Below, piece by piece: positions 6,555-6,567 of a DNA stretch of 6,567 nt. Below the pieces are notes generated by a model. It ran no database searches and was not told the DNA's origin. It saw only the letters and a program-made list of their open reading frames with translations. A program made the position numbers and the translations under genes. This DNA comes from Rickettsiales bacterium. GTDB lineage: Bacteria; Pseudomonadota; Alphaproteobacteria; TMED109. The DNA lies in NCBI GenBank assembly GCA_002720125.1, contig PBGQ01000009.1, forward strand, positions 19,730-26,296. Direction: 5' to 3'. How positions within the stretch are numbered: position 1 is the first letter of the stretch; each line of letters begins with the position of its first letter.

Positions 6555-6567
6555 TAAAAATAATAAA
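6547..6567 (+). CDS. Possible start of the next gene, cut by window end
   Basis: An ATG at 6547 overlaps the last eight bases of the aminotransferase gene and opens a frame of seven codons (MTNKNNK) that runs off the window. The overlap fits the tight spacing of the rest of the operon. In syntenic alphaproteobacteria the gene after this aminotransferase is often hfq, whose N-terminus is short, polar and poorly conserved, so hfq is a reasonable guess from context only. Seven codons cannot establish identity, and the true start may lie downstream. Confidence 0.4.

Noticed and set aside
1..6567. Novel defence system, mobile element, CRISPR array or RNA gene
   Set aside because: All but a few dozen bases are accounted for by a conserved alphaproteobacterial operon on one strand; I saw no direct repeat arrays, transposase, terminal repeats, tRNA-like or rRNA-like sequence.

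Overview
This window is a tightly packed, one-direction gene cluster from a very AT-rich bacterium (G+C around 30% or a little lower, judged by eye). The gene order ntrY - ntrX - trkA - trkH - D-amino-acid aminotransferase is an alphaproteobacterial arrangement. The strong A+T bias, 1-2 base gene spacing, short proteins and near absence of Shine-Dalgarno sequences fit a streamlined marine lineage such as SAR11 (Pelagibacterales) or a similar AT-rich alphaproteobacterium. The taxonomic placement is inference from gene order and composition. TGA is used as a stop (end of trkA), so the code is the standard bacterial one.

Layout: bases 1-1529 are the 3' part of ntrY, a membrane histidine kinase whose reading frame is open back to the window edge, so its N-terminus lies outside. 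After a 29-base AT-only gap with a two-part dyad comes ntrX (1559-2932), the cognate response regulator. One base later starts trkA (2934-4310), the cytoplasmic nucleotide-binding subunit of a Trk potassium transporter. One base after that comes trkH (4312-5709), its membrane subunit. Two bases later starts a fold-type IV PLP aminotransferase (5712-6554) with the hallmarks of D-amino-acid aminotransferases. An ATG overlapping its end (6547) probably opens the next gene. In related alphaproteobacteria hfq/hflX often follows, but only seven codons are visible here. No gap exceeds 30 bases, and no RNA gene, mobile element, CRISPR array or terminator was found.

How the genes fit together: NtrY would sense a periplasmic or membrane signal and phosphorylate NtrX at Asp53. 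TrkA and TrkH form a potassium uptake system, with TrkA gating TrkH in response to nucleotides. The aminotransferase would interconvert D-alanine and D-glutamate for the cell wall. The near-zero spacing suggests one transcript and translational coupling.

The region is mostly a conserved core operon, not a new system. The points worth a second look are local departures from family norms: NtrX has no GAFTGA loop, the first Rossmann motif of TrkA has lost its middle glycine, the NtrY PAS domain has no His or Cys, two loops of TrkH are divergent, and the ntrY-ntrX gap holds a dyad.
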